Positions 42,173 to 51,183 of a DNA stretch of 64,000 nucleotides are shown here, in pieces. The translations under genes and the position numbers were made by a program. Origin of the DNA: an uncultured Bacteroidota bacterium (GTDB taxonomy: Bacteria; Bacteroidota; Bacteroidia; Bacteroidales; P3); contig CACYSB010000006.1 of assembly GCA_902777005.1 (NCBI GenBank), positions 62,001 to 126,000 of the forward strand, written 5' to 3'. The stretch's first letter is position 1. Every line of letters begins with the position of its first letter. Below the pieces are notes generated by a model. That model was not told the DNA's origin, searched no databases, and saw only the letters and a list, made by a program, of their open reading frames with translations.

Positions 42173-43525
42173 CTATTCCGCGAAATACTTGTAGAACAGC
42201 GGGATGGTCTCGATGCCCTTGAAGAACTGCTGCAGCGGGTAGTTCTCGTTGGGGGCGTGGATGTCGTCGCTGGCCAGGCCGAAGCCCATCAGGATGCTCT
42301 TCAGGCCCAGTATCTTCTCGAAGCCTGCCACTATGGGGATGCTTCCGCCGCTGCGCGTAGGTATCGGGCGCTTGCCGAAGGTGTCGGTCATAGCCTTCTC
42401 TGCGGCCTTGTAGGCCTTCAGTTCCAGCGGGCTCACGTAGGCGGCGCCGCCGTGGCAGGGCGTCACCTTCACGGTCACGTAGTCGGGCGCCACGCTCTCG
42501 AAGTATTCCTGGAACAGCTTGCTGATTTTCTCAAAGTCCTGGTTGGCAACCAGACGCGTGCTTATCTTGGCGTAGGCCTTGCTGGGCAGCACGGTCTTCG
42601 TGCCCTCGCCAGTGTGACCGCCCCAGATGCCGCACACATCGAGGCAGGGGCGTATACCCGTGCGCTCCTTGGTGGTGTAGCCTTTCTCGCCCTTCAGCGC
42701 ACGCACGCCGAGGTCCTTCATGTACTGCTTCTCGTCGAACGGGGCCTGGGCCATCAGCGCGCGCTCCTCGTCGCTGAGCACCAGCACGTCGTCGTAGAAG
42801 CCCGGTATGGTGATGTGTCCATTCTCGTCGTGCAGGTCGGCAATCATCTTGCACAGCACGTTGATGGGGTTGGCCACCGCGCCGCCGAAGATGCCGCTGT
42901 GCAGGTCGTGGTTGGCGCCGGTCACCTCCACCTCCCAGTAGCAGAGGCCGCGCAGGCCGCTGGTGATCGAGGGCACGTCGGGGGCAATCATCGAGGTGTC
43001 GCTCACCAGTATGACGTCGGCTTTCAGCAGCTCCTTGTTCTTCTCGCAGAAGCCGTAGAGCGAGCCTGAGCCAATCTCCTCCTCGCCTTCGAGCATGAAC
43101 TTCACGTTGCATGGCAGATTGCCGGTCTTCACCATATATTCAAAGGCCTTGGCGTGCATGAAGCTCTGGCCCTTGTCGTCGTCGGCGCCGCGGGCCCAGA
43201 TGAAGCCGTCCTTGACCACGGGCTCGAACGGCGAGGTGCGCCACAGCTCGAGCGGAGCCACTGGCATCACATCGTAGTGGCCGTAGACCAGCACCGTGGG
43301 CTTCTTCGGGTCGATGGTCTTCTCGCCGTAGACCACGGGGTTGCCGTCGGTGGGCATCACCTCGGCGCGGTCGGCGCCGGCCTCGAGCAACAACTCGCGC
43401 CAGCGCTCGGCGCAGCGCACCATGTCGGGCTTGTGCTCCTGCTCGGAGCTGATGGAGGGAATACGGATGAGGGAGAAGAGCTCCTCGAGGAAGCGGTCCT
43501 TGTTCTGTTCAATGTATTGTTTCAT
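42173..43525 (-). CDS. M20-family dipeptidase
   Basis: A 450-residue cytosolic metallopeptidase. Zinc ligand motifs: VLVYGHYDVMPVAP (H-x-D), GADDDKGQ, the catalytic LEGEEEIGSGS, DTSM, and the dimerisation-domain motif HDLHSGIFGGAVANP; near the end RSGGSIPIVAGF. The start is the ATG at 43525, about 43 bases after the -7 element; an in-frame TTG 198 bp upstream would extend it into the promoter and repeat and is rejected. It likely cleaves dipeptides such as those produced by amino-acid-fermenting cells. Confidence 0.92.
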   Translation of the reverse strand: MKQYIEQNKDRFLEELFSLIRIPSISSEQEHKPDMVRCAERWRELLLEAGADRAEVMPTDGNPVVYGEKTIDPKKPTVLVYGHYDVMPVAPLELWRTSPFEPVVKDGFIWARGADDDKGQSFMHAKAFEYMVKTGNLPCNVKFMLEGEEEIGSGSLYGFCEKNKELLKADVILVSDTSMIAPDVPSITSGLRGLCYWEVEVTGANHDLHSGIFGGAVANPINVLCKMIADLHDENGHITIPGFYDDVLVLSDEERALMAQAPFDEKQYMKDLGVRALKGEKGYTTKERTGIRPCLDVCGIWGGHTGEGTKTVLPSKAYAKISTRLVANQDFEKISKLFQEYFESVAPDYVTVKVTPCHGGAAYVSPLELKAYKAAEKAMTDTFGKRPIPTRSGGSIPIVAGFEKILGLKSILMGFGLASDDIHAPNENYPLQQFFKGIETIPLFYKYFAE

Positions 43526-43567
43526 ATTCAGTATGTTTTTGTTTATCCGACGGGAAATTAGAAAATG

Positions 43568-43598
43568 CAAATATACGCATAATATTTGATATATACAA
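43568..43598 (-). promoter_or_regulatory. Promoter of the M20 dipeptidase gene
   Basis: Minus strand: ATTG near 43599-43596, 20 bases, TATATTTG (43575-43568); close to consensus apart from A for T in the -33 box. Confidence 0.7.
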
Positions 43599-43616
43599 TA
43601 AAAAAGTGCACCTCCT

Positions 43617-43741
43617 GCGTATCCGCTCCGTCCCCTCTCCGGCCTTTCTACGGTTGTTCTACCACTGTTTAACGATATAAACCGTAGAACAACCGGTAAA
43701 CAACCGTAGAACAGTCGGGCCAAAGTCGGAGAGGCTACGGT
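43617..43741. repeat. Intergenic repeat of the CTCCG/TTTAACGG family
   Basis: CTCCG and CGGTTGTTCTACC units, then ACCGTAGAACAACCGGTAAA with complementary arms, ending GTCGGAGAGGCTACGG. The outer and inner parts can fold into a long imperfect hairpin. Related to 9480-9600 and 54296-54430. The gap between the dipeptidase and kdd genes holds this, two promoters and a hairpin. Confidence 0.65.
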
Positions 43742-43855
43742 GTGGTTGCACGCAAGCAGCGGAGTCTGTGTCTATTTGAAATGTATTTGTGGACTTGGAG
43801 CGGTTTTTTCGAAGCATTCCGGAGCGGGGTTGATTTCCGATTTTTTTTTATACAG

Positions 43856-43902
43856 CATGGCAAAAAAATATTTTGCCATGTCGTTTTTTATATGTATCTT
43901 TG
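43856..43902 (+). promoter_or_regulatory. kdd promoter with an operator-like inverted repeat
   Basis: TTTG (43872-43875), 19 bases, TATCTTTG (43895-43902). A perfect 10-bp inverted repeat CATGGCAAAA / TTTTGCCATG (43856-43865 with 43871-43880) covers the -33 box, a position where a bound repressor would block transcription. Confidence 0.7.
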
Positions 43903-43965
43903 TATGTTTGAATTTTATGTCAAACCAGATAAATCATTTAATAATCAAAAAAATAACCAAACGTT

Positions 43966-45039
43966 ATGCAGAAAAAAGGCAACAAGTACGGTACCCACCG
44001 CGTCATCGAGCCCAAAGGCGTGCTGCCCCAGCCCGCTAACAAGCTTGACAACAACATGGATGAAATTTGGGACAATGAGATTCTTATCGACGTCCAGACC
44101 CTGAACATCGACAGCGCTTCGTTCACTGACATCCACAACTATGCCAAGCAGCAGGCCGGCGAAGGCGCCAGCCAGGAGAAGATTATGGAAGAGGTGAAAA
44201 AGGAAATGTTCCTCAACGTCGAGCTGCAGGGTAAGCACCGCAACCGTCGCACCGGTTCCGGCGGTATGCTCCTCGGCAAGGTGGAGAAAATCGGCGACGC
44301 CCTGAAGGGCAAGATCGACTTGAAGGAGGGCGACCGCATCGCCACCCTCGTCTCGCTGAGCCTCACTCCTCTGCGCATCGATGAGATTCTGGAGATCCGT
44401 CCCGAGGTCGACCAGGTCGACATCAAGGGTAAGGCCATCCTCTTCGAGAGCGGTATCTATGCCAAGATCCCGACCGACATGCCCGAGAAGCTCGCCCTGA
44501 GCGCCCTCGACGTGGCTGGTGCTCCCGCCCAGACCGCCAAGCTGTGCCAGTATGGCCAGACTGTCGTCATCCTCGGTGCCGGTGGCAAGAGCGGTATGCT
44601 CTGCTGCTACGAGGCCAAGAAACGCGTCGGTGTCACCGGCAAGGTCATCGGCATCGCCAACAGCCCCAAGAGCACCCAGCGTATCAAGGACCTCGGCTTC
44701 TGCGACATCGTGGAGAGTGCCGCCGGCATGACCCCCGTGCAGGTCTATGAGCTCGTCGAGCGCCTCACCAACGGCAAGATGGCCGATGTGACCATCAATT
44801 GCGTCAACGTTCCCGACCAGGAGATGACCGCTGTGCTCTGCACCAAGGACGACGGTATCGTCTACTTCTTCAGCATGGCCACCAGCTTCACCAAGGCCAG
44901 CCTCGGTGCCGAGGGCATTGGCAGCGACGTGAACATGATCATGGGCAACGGCTACACCAAGGGCCACGCCGAGTTCACGCTGCAGGAGCTCCGCGAGAGC
45001 CCGAAGCTGCGCAAGATCTTCGAGGAGCTGTATGCTTAA
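43966..45039 (+). CDS. kdd: L-erythro-3,5-diaminohexanoate dehydrogenase
   Basis: NAD-dependent oxidative deamination of 3,5-diaminohexanoate, a step of lysine fermentation to acetate and butyrate. The 357-residue protein fits the family: KYGTHRVIEPKGVLPQPANK at the N-terminus, RTGSGGMLLGKVEKIG, the Rossmann-fold motif VVILGAGGKSGMLCCYEAKK, and MADVTINCVNVPDQEMTAVL. The other pathway genes (aminomutases, Kce, Kal) are not adjacent; the gene stands alone with its own promoter and terminator. Confidence 0.92.
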   Translation: MQKKGNKYGTHRVIEPKGVLPQPANKLDNNMDEIWDNEILIDVQTLNIDSASFTDIHNYAKQQAGEGASQEKIMEEVKKEMFLNVELQGKHRNRRTGSGGMLLGKVEKIGDALKGKIDLKEGDRIATLVSLSLTPLRIDEILEIRPEVDQVDIKGKAILFESGIYAKIPTDMPEKLALSALDVAGAPAQTAKLCQYGQTVVILGAGGKSGMLCCYEAKKRVGVTGKVIGIANSPKSTQRIKDLGFCDIVESAAGMTPVQVYELVERLTNGKMADVTINCVNVPDQEMTAVLCTKDDGIVYFFSMATSFTKASLGAEGIGSDVNMIMGNGYTKGHAEFTLQELRESPKLRKIFEELYA

Positions 45040-45065
45040 TCGTTAGATTGCATAGCATGAATGAT

Positions 45066-45150
45066 GAGGGGCGCTTTGAATAAAGCACCCCTCTCTGTTT
45101 GGGAAATGTACAAAAGAAAAGCCCCTCGCTGTGCTGCGAGGGGCTTTCTT
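45066..45150. terminator. Two convergent terminator hairpins
   Basis: A 12-bp stem with one mismatch (45066-45077 with 45082-45093), then a perfect 12-bp stem (45118-45129 with 45136-45147) flanked by A-run and T-rich sequence on both sides. They serve kdd on the plus strand and the ExbD gene on the minus strand. Confidence 0.88.
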
Positions 45151-45167
45151 ATTGTCGTTTTGTGCCC

Positions 45168-45644
45168 TTATTTGCTCTTGCTGTTGCCTTTGCTGGCATT
45201 GTAGAAGATCTTTAGGGCACCAGCCTGGCGGAGCTCCTGCTTGATGTCGGAGACCATACCCATGCGCACCTGTTTGTCGGCTTTGATGGCCGTGGTGATG
45301 AAGGGTCGGTCGGCCTCAGGACGGGCGGAACGCTCGAGCTCGCAGAAAGTCATGATGTCGGAGACCTCCGATATCTGGTCGTTGAGCTGGATACGGGGTT
45401 CCGTACCGTACTTCTTCTGTTGGTCGGGCAGGGGTACACCCACGTTGATATAGCTGACGAGGCTCTTCTTCTCGAGCTTGGTTACCTCGCTGCCCTGCGG
45501 CGGGATGATCTTCACATAGAGTGAGCTCTCGCGCATGGTGGTGATAACCATGAAGAAGAACAGCAGCATGAAGATAATGTCACTCATCGAGCCCATGTTG
45601 AGCTCAGGAGTAGAGGTTGCTTTCTTTCCTGTAAAACGTGCCAT
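45168..45644 (-). CDS. ExbD/TolR-family protein (second)
   Basis: A 158-residue inner-membrane protein with a single N-terminal helix (SDIIFMLLFFFMVITTM) bearing the proton-path Asp just before it and a periplasmic domain. It forms the proton channel with the ExbB-like protein and passes energy to TonB. The start shares one base with the preceding ExbD stop. Confidence 0.92.
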   Translation of the reverse strand: MARFTGKKATSTPELNMGSMSDIIFMLLFFFMVITTMRESSLYVKIIPPQGSEVTKLEKKSLVSYINVGVPLPDQQKKYGTEPRIQLNDQISEVSDIMTFCELERSARPEADRPFITTAIKADKQVRMGMVSDIKQELRQAGALKIFYNASKGNSKSK

Positions 45645-46213
45645 TATTTTCCTCCTATCTTTGTGGGCTCGGCCTCAGAGATGGCCACGGGGATGGCCTG
45701 CTCAATGGCTTCGCGCTGTTGTTCGGTGATGTCGGCAAACTTCTTGCCGAAGTGAGCTGTCGATAAGTCGTCGCGCATCTCTTTGATAGCTGCCGTCAAC
45801 TCGTTCTGTACCTGCAGGTACATGTCGTAGGACGTGCCGCGGTCGTTGCGCAGCGAGATGACACCCTTGGAGACATCCACCGTTCCCAGCAGGGGTATGT
45901 CGGTGGCTACCTTCTCGGGCAGGTTGGGGAGATTGTTGGGGTTGCCGAGGAATTCCTTGGCACGTTCCTTCAAGTCCTCAATGCGGCCATACTCGTTGTT
46001 GTAGAGCAACCGGTCGTCCTTGTTGACAAGCACTACGAAGATATTGCGCTCACGAACATCTGGAGCCTCCGCGTCCTCCGGGAGGGGAGGGGGAAGCTTA
46101 CGGGCAATACCCATATCTGTGTTGATGTTGGAGACCATAAGGAAGAAGGCCAGCAACAGGAACGAGATATCGGACATTGCGCCTGTATTGAGTCCGGGAG
46201 TCTTTCTTGCCAT
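45644..46213 (-). CDS. ExbD/TolR-family protein (first)
   Basis: A 189-residue paralogue: GLNTGAMSDISFLLLAFFLM holds the channel Asp and the membrane helix, followed by a periplasmic domain (RNIFVVLVNKDDRLLYNNEY). Two different ExbD proteins behind one ExbB is the usual Bacteroidetes arrangement. Confidence 0.92.
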   Translation of the reverse strand: MARKTPGLNTGAMSDISFLLLAFFLMVSNINTDMGIARKLPPPLPEDAEAPDVRERNIFVVLVNKDDRLLYNNEYGRIEDLKERAKEFLGNPNNLPNLPEKVATDIPLLGTVDVSKGVISLRNDRGTSYDMYLQVQNELTAAIKEMRDDLSTAHFGKKFADITEQQREAIEQAIPVAISEAEPTKIGGK

Positions 46214-46219
46214 AGTGTG

Positions 46220-46690
46220 TTACTTTTTAAGTGATTTGGCAATAGTTGTGTAGACGATGGACACTGCAGCGACAATGACCAGGATGTATACAATGTAGCA
46301 GGCGGCTCCGATGAGCTTGGATGTTCCTTCTGTCACATCGTGCTTCTCCATGAGGGCGGGGCTGACATCGTTGCCTTTTGACAGTACGAAGGCCAGCACA
46401 CAGACCACCACGATGGCGGCGACGATACCAAGGAACTTTTTCCAATAGCCCTTGTCTTCACTGAATTTCTTGCCAAGGCCTGCACATACGAACACAAGGA
46501 TGGCAATGATGGAAACAGCAATGAGACAAAGCAGGATATAGAAAGTGGCGTCGAAGAGGCCGTTGGCCTTAACGGCTGCCAGCTCTTTGACATCACCATT
46601 GTACATGGCAAAGACGATGCTCAGTACGGTGCAGATGCCCGCGATAATCAATCCTGCCCAGGTGATGAGTTTTCTTGTTGATTCTTTCAT
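46220..46690 (-). CDS. Membrane protein between ExbB and ExbD
   Basis: A 156-residue protein with four hydrophobic segments (LITWAGLIIAGICTVLSIVF; TFYILLCLIAVSIIAILVF; FLGIVAAIVVVCVLAFVL; AACYIVYILVIVAAVSIVY). A gene of this kind regularly sits in this position in Bacteroidetes ExbB/ExbD clusters; its role is unknown, presumably in or with the complex. Confidence 0.8.
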   Translation of the reverse strand: MKESTRKLITWAGLIIAGICTVLSIVFAMYNGDVKELAAVKANGLFDATFYILLCLIAVSIIAILVFVCAGLGKKFSEDKGYWKKFLGIVAAIVVVCVLAFVLSKGNDVSPALMEKHDVTEGTSKLIGAACYIVYILVIVAAVSIVYTTIAKSLKK

Positions 46691-46747
46691 AATGGTTGTT
46701 CTTTTTTAGGTTACTACTTATTATTTACCGTCCAAAAGAGTTGACCA

Positions 46748-47578
46748 TTATTTGTGGTACTTCACGAGGATATCCATGAAGCTGATGCTACCGTCTTCCA
46801 TCTGGTCGACGAGGCTCTCGATTTTGGTGAGGATGTAGTTGTAGAAAATCTGAAGGATGATAGCGGTGATGAGACCGAAGATGGTCGTCAACAGAGCAAC
46901 TTTCATACCGCCAGCCACAACGGTCGGGCTGATATCACCGGCAGTCTCGATGTCATCGAAGGCCTGGACCATACCGACGACGGTGCCGAGGAAACCGAAA
47001 GAAGGAGCAAGGGCGATGAACAGACCAATCCAGGTCATGTTGTTTTCGAGGCGAGCCATCTGCACGCCACCGTAGCTGGTGACGGCTTTCTCGACGTTGT
47101 CAAGACCCTGGTCGATACGGTCAAGACCCTGCACGAATATGCTGGCCACAGGACCGCGTGTGTTGGCGCAGAGCTCACGGGCACCTTTCCAGTCACCCTT
47201 CTTGGCGTTCTCCTCAATGCCATCGAGGAGTTTCTTAACGTTGGTGGTAGCCATGTTCAGGTACAGGATGCGCTCAATGATGAGAGCCATACCGAAGATA
47301 AGGCAGAGGAGCACGGGGGTCATCCAACCTGCACCACCCTGAATGTACTTCTCTTTCAGCATCTGGTGGAACGATTTGGTGTCGTCGGCGGGAGCGGCGG
47401 CAACAGTCTCTTCCTCGGCGGCGGTTTCGACCACAGCGGCATCGGCGGCAGGAGCCTCATCGGTGGCAGCTACTTGTTCTGTTCCTTCAGCGGGGGTGGC
47501 ATCCTGAGCCATCACGTTGTTGAAGTTGGCAAATGTCAACAGTCCGACTATTGACATCAAGGCAAATACTTTTTTCAT
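46748..47578 (-). CDS. ExbB/TolQ/MotA-family proton channel protein
   Basis: A 276-residue inner-membrane protein. The MotA_ExbB region contains the long periplasm-crossing helices; the conserved ATSYGGVQMARLENNMTWIG-like helix and APSFGFLGTVVGMVQAFDDI are diagnostic. A signal-like N-terminus and an Ala/Glu-rich acidic stretch (residues 25-65) precede the channel, typical for Bacteroidetes. It heads the four-gene energising cluster and has a strong promoter. Confidence 0.93.
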   Translation of the reverse strand: MKKVFALMSIVGLLTFANFNNVMAQDATPAEGTEQVAATDEAPAADAAVVETAAEEETVAAAPADDTKSFHQMLKEKYIQGGAGWMTPVLLCLIFGMALIIERILYLNMATTNVKKLLDGIEENAKKGDWKGARELCANTRGPVASIFVQGLDRIDQGLDNVEKAVTSYGGVQMARLENNMTWIGLFIALAPSFGFLGTVVGMVQAFDDIETAGDISPTVVAGGMKVALLTTIFGLITAIILQIFYNYILTKIESLVDQMEDGSISFMDILVKYHK

Positions 47579-47641
47579 GATGTTGTTAGTGTGTTGATTA
47601 TTAAATTATTGTTTGTTACTCACTCTTTATGTTTCGTTTTG

Positions 47642-47673
47642 CAAATATACACTATTTTTTTAATATAGCCAAA
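47642..47673 (-). promoter_or_regulatory. Promoter of the ExbB/ExbD cluster
   Basis: Minus strand: TTTG (47673-47670), 20 bases, TATATTTG (47649-47642). Full match to the -33/-7 pattern. Confidence 0.85.
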
Positions 47674-47677
47674 AAAA

Positions 47678-48652
47678 TCATTTTTTTCTTCCTTTTAAGG
47701 ATTCCATGAGTTCAAGGAACGGAAGTTTCAGCGTCTCGTCGGCATGGATGCTATCGAGGCAAGTCATTGCTTTGCAAAACTCTCTCTCAATGGATTCCTC
47801 CACTTTTGGGCGAAGGCCGACTGTATCGTATATGGCCATGACGCGGCGTACCTTCTCTTCCTCGTCGGTTTCTCTTCCGGAGAATAGTTTACATAGTTCA
47901 TTCCTCTGAGCATCAGTGCATAGTTTTTCAGCTGTCAGCGGTAGGAATGTCTTCTTGTTGTCGCGTATGTCCTGACCAGTTTTCTTGCCGAATACAGCAG
48001 TGTCGCCATAGCCATCGAGCAAGTCGTCCTGTAGTTGGAACGCCAGTCCGAGGTGCAGACCGAAATCATACAACTTGCGTACATCTTCTTTCGAAGCATC
48101 GGCGTATAGTGCGCCAATCTTCAGTGCACCGGCCAGCAACACGGCGGTCTTTTGGCGTATCATGTCCGTGTATTCGTCAATGGTCACGTTACCACGTTGC
48201 TCGAAGTTCATGTCTTTCTGTTGGCCCTCGCATACCTCTATGGCGGTCTCGTTGAAGCACTGCAGAATCTCCTGCAGACGCGGCGACGGTTGGCGTAAGA
48301 AGTATCGCCATGCAAGCGCAAACATAGTGTCGCCACTCAATATGGCAGTGTTGTCCCCCCATTTTGTATACACCGTCGGTTTTCCACGACGTAGCGGCGA
48401 GCGGTCCATAAGGTCATCGTGCAGCAGCGTGAAGTTGTGGAAGGTCTCAATGCCGAGTGCAGCATCTCGAGCCACATCCATCTCGCCGCCGAACATTGCG
48501 TTTGCTGCCAGAAGTAGTGTGGGGCGTATGCGTTTGCCGCCGAGTCGAAGTGTATAGTCAATGGGTTCGTACAGTTCTCGCGGCTCTGCATTGAACCGTT
48601 CGTTGGAGAATATCTCCTCCACTTGCCCGAGGTAGTATTTCAAGTCTTTCAT
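47678..48652 (-). CDS. Polyprenyl diphosphate synthase
   Basis: A 324-residue isoprenyl chain-extending enzyme that adds isopentenyl diphosphate units to an allylic primer. Both Asp-rich motifs are present: LLHDDLMDRSPLRRGKPTV (first, DDxxD) and AFQLQDDLLDGYGD (second). GGKRIRPTLLLAA is the conserved N-terminal motif. The chain length (geranylgeranyl, octaprenyl or other) cannot be set. The start used is the ATG at 48652. Confidence 0.92.
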   Translation of the reverse strand: MKDLKYYLGQVEEIFSNERFNAEPRELYEPIDYTLRLGGKRIRPTLLLAANAMFGGEMDVARDAALGIETFHNFTLLHDDLMDRSPLRRGKPTVYTKWGDNTAILSGDTMFALAWRYFLRQPSPRLQEILQCFNETAIEVCEGQQKDMNFEQRGNVTIDEYTDMIRQKTAVLLAGALKIGALYADASKEDVRKLYDFGLHLGLAFQLQDDLLDGYGDTAVFGKKTGQDIRDNKKTFLPLTAEKLCTDAQRNELCKLFSGRETDEEEKVRRVMAIYDTVGLRPKVEESIEREFCKAMTCLDSIHADETLKLPFLELMESLKGRKK

Positions 48653-48663
48653 GCCGCTATAAT

Positions 48664-49770
48664 TTAATATGTTATTCCGTTCTTTGTGCACCATTCTTGT
48701 GCTTTAGCATTGCCCAGTTTGGCGGCTCGGCGGTAGTTGTTGCGCTCCTTTGACGCCTGTTTCTGTTTGCCGTACAACTCGGCAATCCTGCAGTAAGTCT
48801 CCGAGTCTTTGTTGTCAATCTCCACGGCTTTCTGGTAGTTACGAATGGCTTTGCCGAAGTCGTCCAGTTCTGCGTATGTGCGCCCGAGCAGTCGGTACCC
48901 TTCGGTCATGCGCGGTGCAATGGCTATGGCTTTTCGGTATTGCTCTATGGCTCTGTTGTACTCGCCGTTTCCGAAGTAAATATCGCCCAATCGATAATAT
49001 GCGTTCACGTATCCAGAGTCAAGCTCTATCACCGTCTGCAGGCATTCTATTGCTTTCGGCTTGTCGCCCTTGAGCATGAATGCCCACCCGAGGCAGTAGT
49101 ATAGTTTTACCGACTTCCGGTTCTCTTTCAGCCCTTTGCGCAGGGTGTTTATGGCGTTGTCGTGGTTGTTGTGGTAGCAGTATATGGTGCCGATGTTGAA
49201 GTGTGCGTCCACGTTGTTTGGGTCGTGCTTCAGTGCTTCGCGAAAGGCTTTCAGCGCCTCAATGTCGTTGCCCTTGCGGAAGTATATTACACCAGTGGCG
49301 TTCTGCGCCCTCGCCGATGTCGGGTCTGCCTTGATGGCCTTGTGCGCCCAGTTCAGGGCGTTGGTATAGTTCTCTTGGTTGCAGTATACCAACGCCAGCG
49401 TGCTCATGGCCGATGCCAACGTTTCCTTGTCATCCTTGTCGGCAATCTCGATGGCTTTCTCTGCCGCCTGTTTTGCTGCTGTCCAGTCTTTTATCTCCGC
49501 ATGGCACTCAGACAGATGGGCCATTGCAACGGCACCGCTGTCGGCTTTGATCAGCCACTCCCGAGCCTCGGCATATCGCTCGCGTTGCTGCAATAACATT
49601 CCGAGTCGCAATCGGGCAGTAGCGCTGGTATCGGCAGCTTTGCGGTAGTAGCCTTCGGCCAGGTCGCCCAGTCCTTTGGCTTCTGCCGCAAGCCCTTTGT
49701 CGAGCATTCCCTGTCCGGCGGCAGCAACGGCGAGACCGAGCAGCATTGTCAGTATGACGGTCTTTTTCAT
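48664..49770 (-). CDS. Exported TPR protein
   Basis: A 368-residue protein starting at the ATG at 49770 (signal peptide VILTMLLGLAVAAAG). At least eight tetratricopeptide repeats follow, e.g. ARAQNATGVIYFRKGNDIEA, VDAHFNIGTIYCYHNNHDNA, VNAYYRLGDIYFGNGEYNRA and TEGYRLLGRTYAELDDFGKA. It is probably periplasmic and acts as a protein-interaction scaffold. The open frame continues 155 codons upstream but that part overlaps the divergent murL gene. Confidence 0.88.
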   Translation of the reverse strand: MKKTVILTMLLGLAVAAAGQGMLDKGLAAEAKGLGDLAEGYYRKAADTSATARLRLGMLLQQRERYAEAREWLIKADSGAVAMAHLSECHAEIKDWTAAKQAAEKAIEIADKDDKETLASAMSTLALVYCNQENYTNALNWAHKAIKADPTSARAQNATGVIYFRKGNDIEALKAFREALKHDPNNVDAHFNIGTIYCYHNNHDNAINTLRKGLKENRKSVKLYYCLGWAFMLKGDKPKAIECLQTVIELDSGYVNAYYRLGDIYFGNGEYNRAIEQYRKAIAIAPRMTEGYRLLGRTYAELDDFGKAIRNYQKAVEIDNKDSETYCRIAELYGKQKQASKERNNYRRAAKLGNAKAQEWCTKNGITY

Positions 49771-49845
49771 TGTTTCCTTTAACGCCGCCGCTCTTTTTTT
49801 ATTGTGCCAATGTAATAATTCGTTTATTTTGTCGTTAAATATCAC

Positions 49846-51183
49846 ATGAACAACAACAACGAGAAGTATCAGTCGCTGCGGCGGCAATACCCCGTCTTCG
49901 AATATGCGGCCTACCACTACCGTGAGGAGGCCGACGGACTGCATCTGTGGTTCGACTTCCGCATTGGCGACATTGAGTTTCATCCATCCGCCGTCATTGA
50001 GCGGCGCCCGTTCCTCAACTTCGATGCCGACATAGATACCATAGTCTTCAATATTGGCATGGTTGAGCTGGTGAGCTATTGGAAATGCGCCTGCCCGCCT
50101 GTTGTCAAGGTTCTGTGCGGCAGACTTAGCGCCGAACAGATTGCCTTCTGGCGCAAACTCTACTGGCATGGTCTCGGCGAGTTCTTCTACACCAATGGCA
50201 TTGCAGAAACTCTGGAAGCGTTTATGCAGGTGCACTGTAAACCTGACGACCAGTCAAATGCATTCCAAGTAATACAAAACACAGACAAATACCTCGTCCC
50301 CATAGGTGGCGGCAAGGACAGCGTCGTTACCCTCGAGCTGCTGCGCCGTGCTGGTAAGTCGGTGCGACCGCTTATTATGAACCCTCGCGGCGCCACGGTG
50401 GAGTGCGCTTCCAAGGCTGGCTTCCCCATAAGCGAGGTGCTTGTCATACGCCGTACTATCGACCCGACATTGCTCGACCTCAACGCAAAAGGTTACCTCA
50501 ACGGGCACACGCCCTTCAGCGCCATGCTTGCTTTCTATACCCATCTGGCTTCCGTCCTCAGTGGCATCCCCAATGTGGCCCTCAGCAACGAGAGCTCCGC
50601 CAATGAGAGCACTGTCCTCGGCACCAGCGTAAACCACCAGTACAGCAAAAGCCTCGAGTTCGAGGACGACTTCCGTGCCTACTGCCCCAGCTTCAACTAT
50701 TTCTCTTTCTTGCGCCCCCTCACCGAGCTTCAGATAGCCATGCTCTTCAGCCGCTTCACGGCCTACCACGATGTGTTCCGTTCGTGCAACGTGGGCAGCA
50801 AGCAGGACATCTGGTGCGGACACTGTGCCAAGTGCCTCTTCGCCTACATTATACTCTCGCCTTTCATAGAGCCGGCACGCCTCAATGCCATCTTCGGCAA
50901 GTCTATGCTCGACGATACTACGCTTGAGCACGAATTCCTGCAGCTCACAGGCAAGGCTGAGACCAAACCCTTCGAGTGCGTGGGCACCGTCAGCGAAGTC
51001 AACGCCGCCCTCTCTATGGCCATCCAGCGCTGGTACTCCACCTCGCGCCCCGCTCTCCTGAAAGACTATCTCATTCAGTCTATCCCATCTAGTGCTTCTA
51101 TCCAATCTATCCTCCCCATGGGCAACCTCACCCCCGACGAACGCCAAATACTACAAGCAGCATGTACCGAGAAGATCAACTAA
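49846..51183 (+). CDS. murL: UDP-MurNAc-L-Ala-L-Glu epimerase
   Basis: A 445-residue protein fitting MurL, which epimerises the terminal L-Glu of UDP-MurNAc-L-Ala-L-Glu to D-Glu, using ATP. The ATP-pyrophosphatase-like loop is VPIGGGKDSVVTLELLRRAG (residues 146-165); later LSNESSANEST and IWCGHCAKCLFAYI with its Cys pair fit the family. It overlaps the following Mur ligase gene by 22 bp. Known MurL enzymes act with MurD2, a ligase that adds L-Glu instead of D-Glu; the neighbouring ligase makes the pair complete. Confidence 0.85.
   Translation: MNNNNEKYQSLRRQYPVFEYAAYHYREEADGLHLWFDFRIGDIEFHPSAVIERRPFLNFDADIDTIVFNIGMVELVSYWKCACPPVVKVLCGRLSAEQIAFWRKLYWHGLGEFFYTNGIAETLEAFMQVHCKPDDQSNAFQVIQNTDKYLVPIGGGKDSVVTLELLRRAGKSVRPLIMNPRGATVECASKAGFPISEVLVIRRTIDPTLLDLNAKGYLNGHTPFSAMLAFYTHLASVLSGIPNVALSNESSANESTVLGTSVNHQYSKSLEFEDDFRAYCPSFNYFSFLRPLTELQIAMLFSRFTAYHDVFRSCNVGSKQDIWCGHCAKCLFAYIILSPFIEPARLNAIFGKSMLDDTTLEHEFLQLTGKAETKPFECVGTVSEVNAALSMAIQRWYSTSRPALLKDYLIQSIPSSASIQSILPMGNLTPDERQILQAACTEKIN

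Noticed and set aside
43526..43723. N-terminal extension of the M20 dipeptidase from a TTG
   Set aside because: The extension would translate the promoter and an intergenic repeat; the ATG at 43525 gives the family N-terminus.
43856..43880. Terminator for an upstream gene
   Set aside because: The perfect hairpin has no T-run, the upstream gene is on the other strand, and it covers the kdd -33 box, so an operator is more likely.
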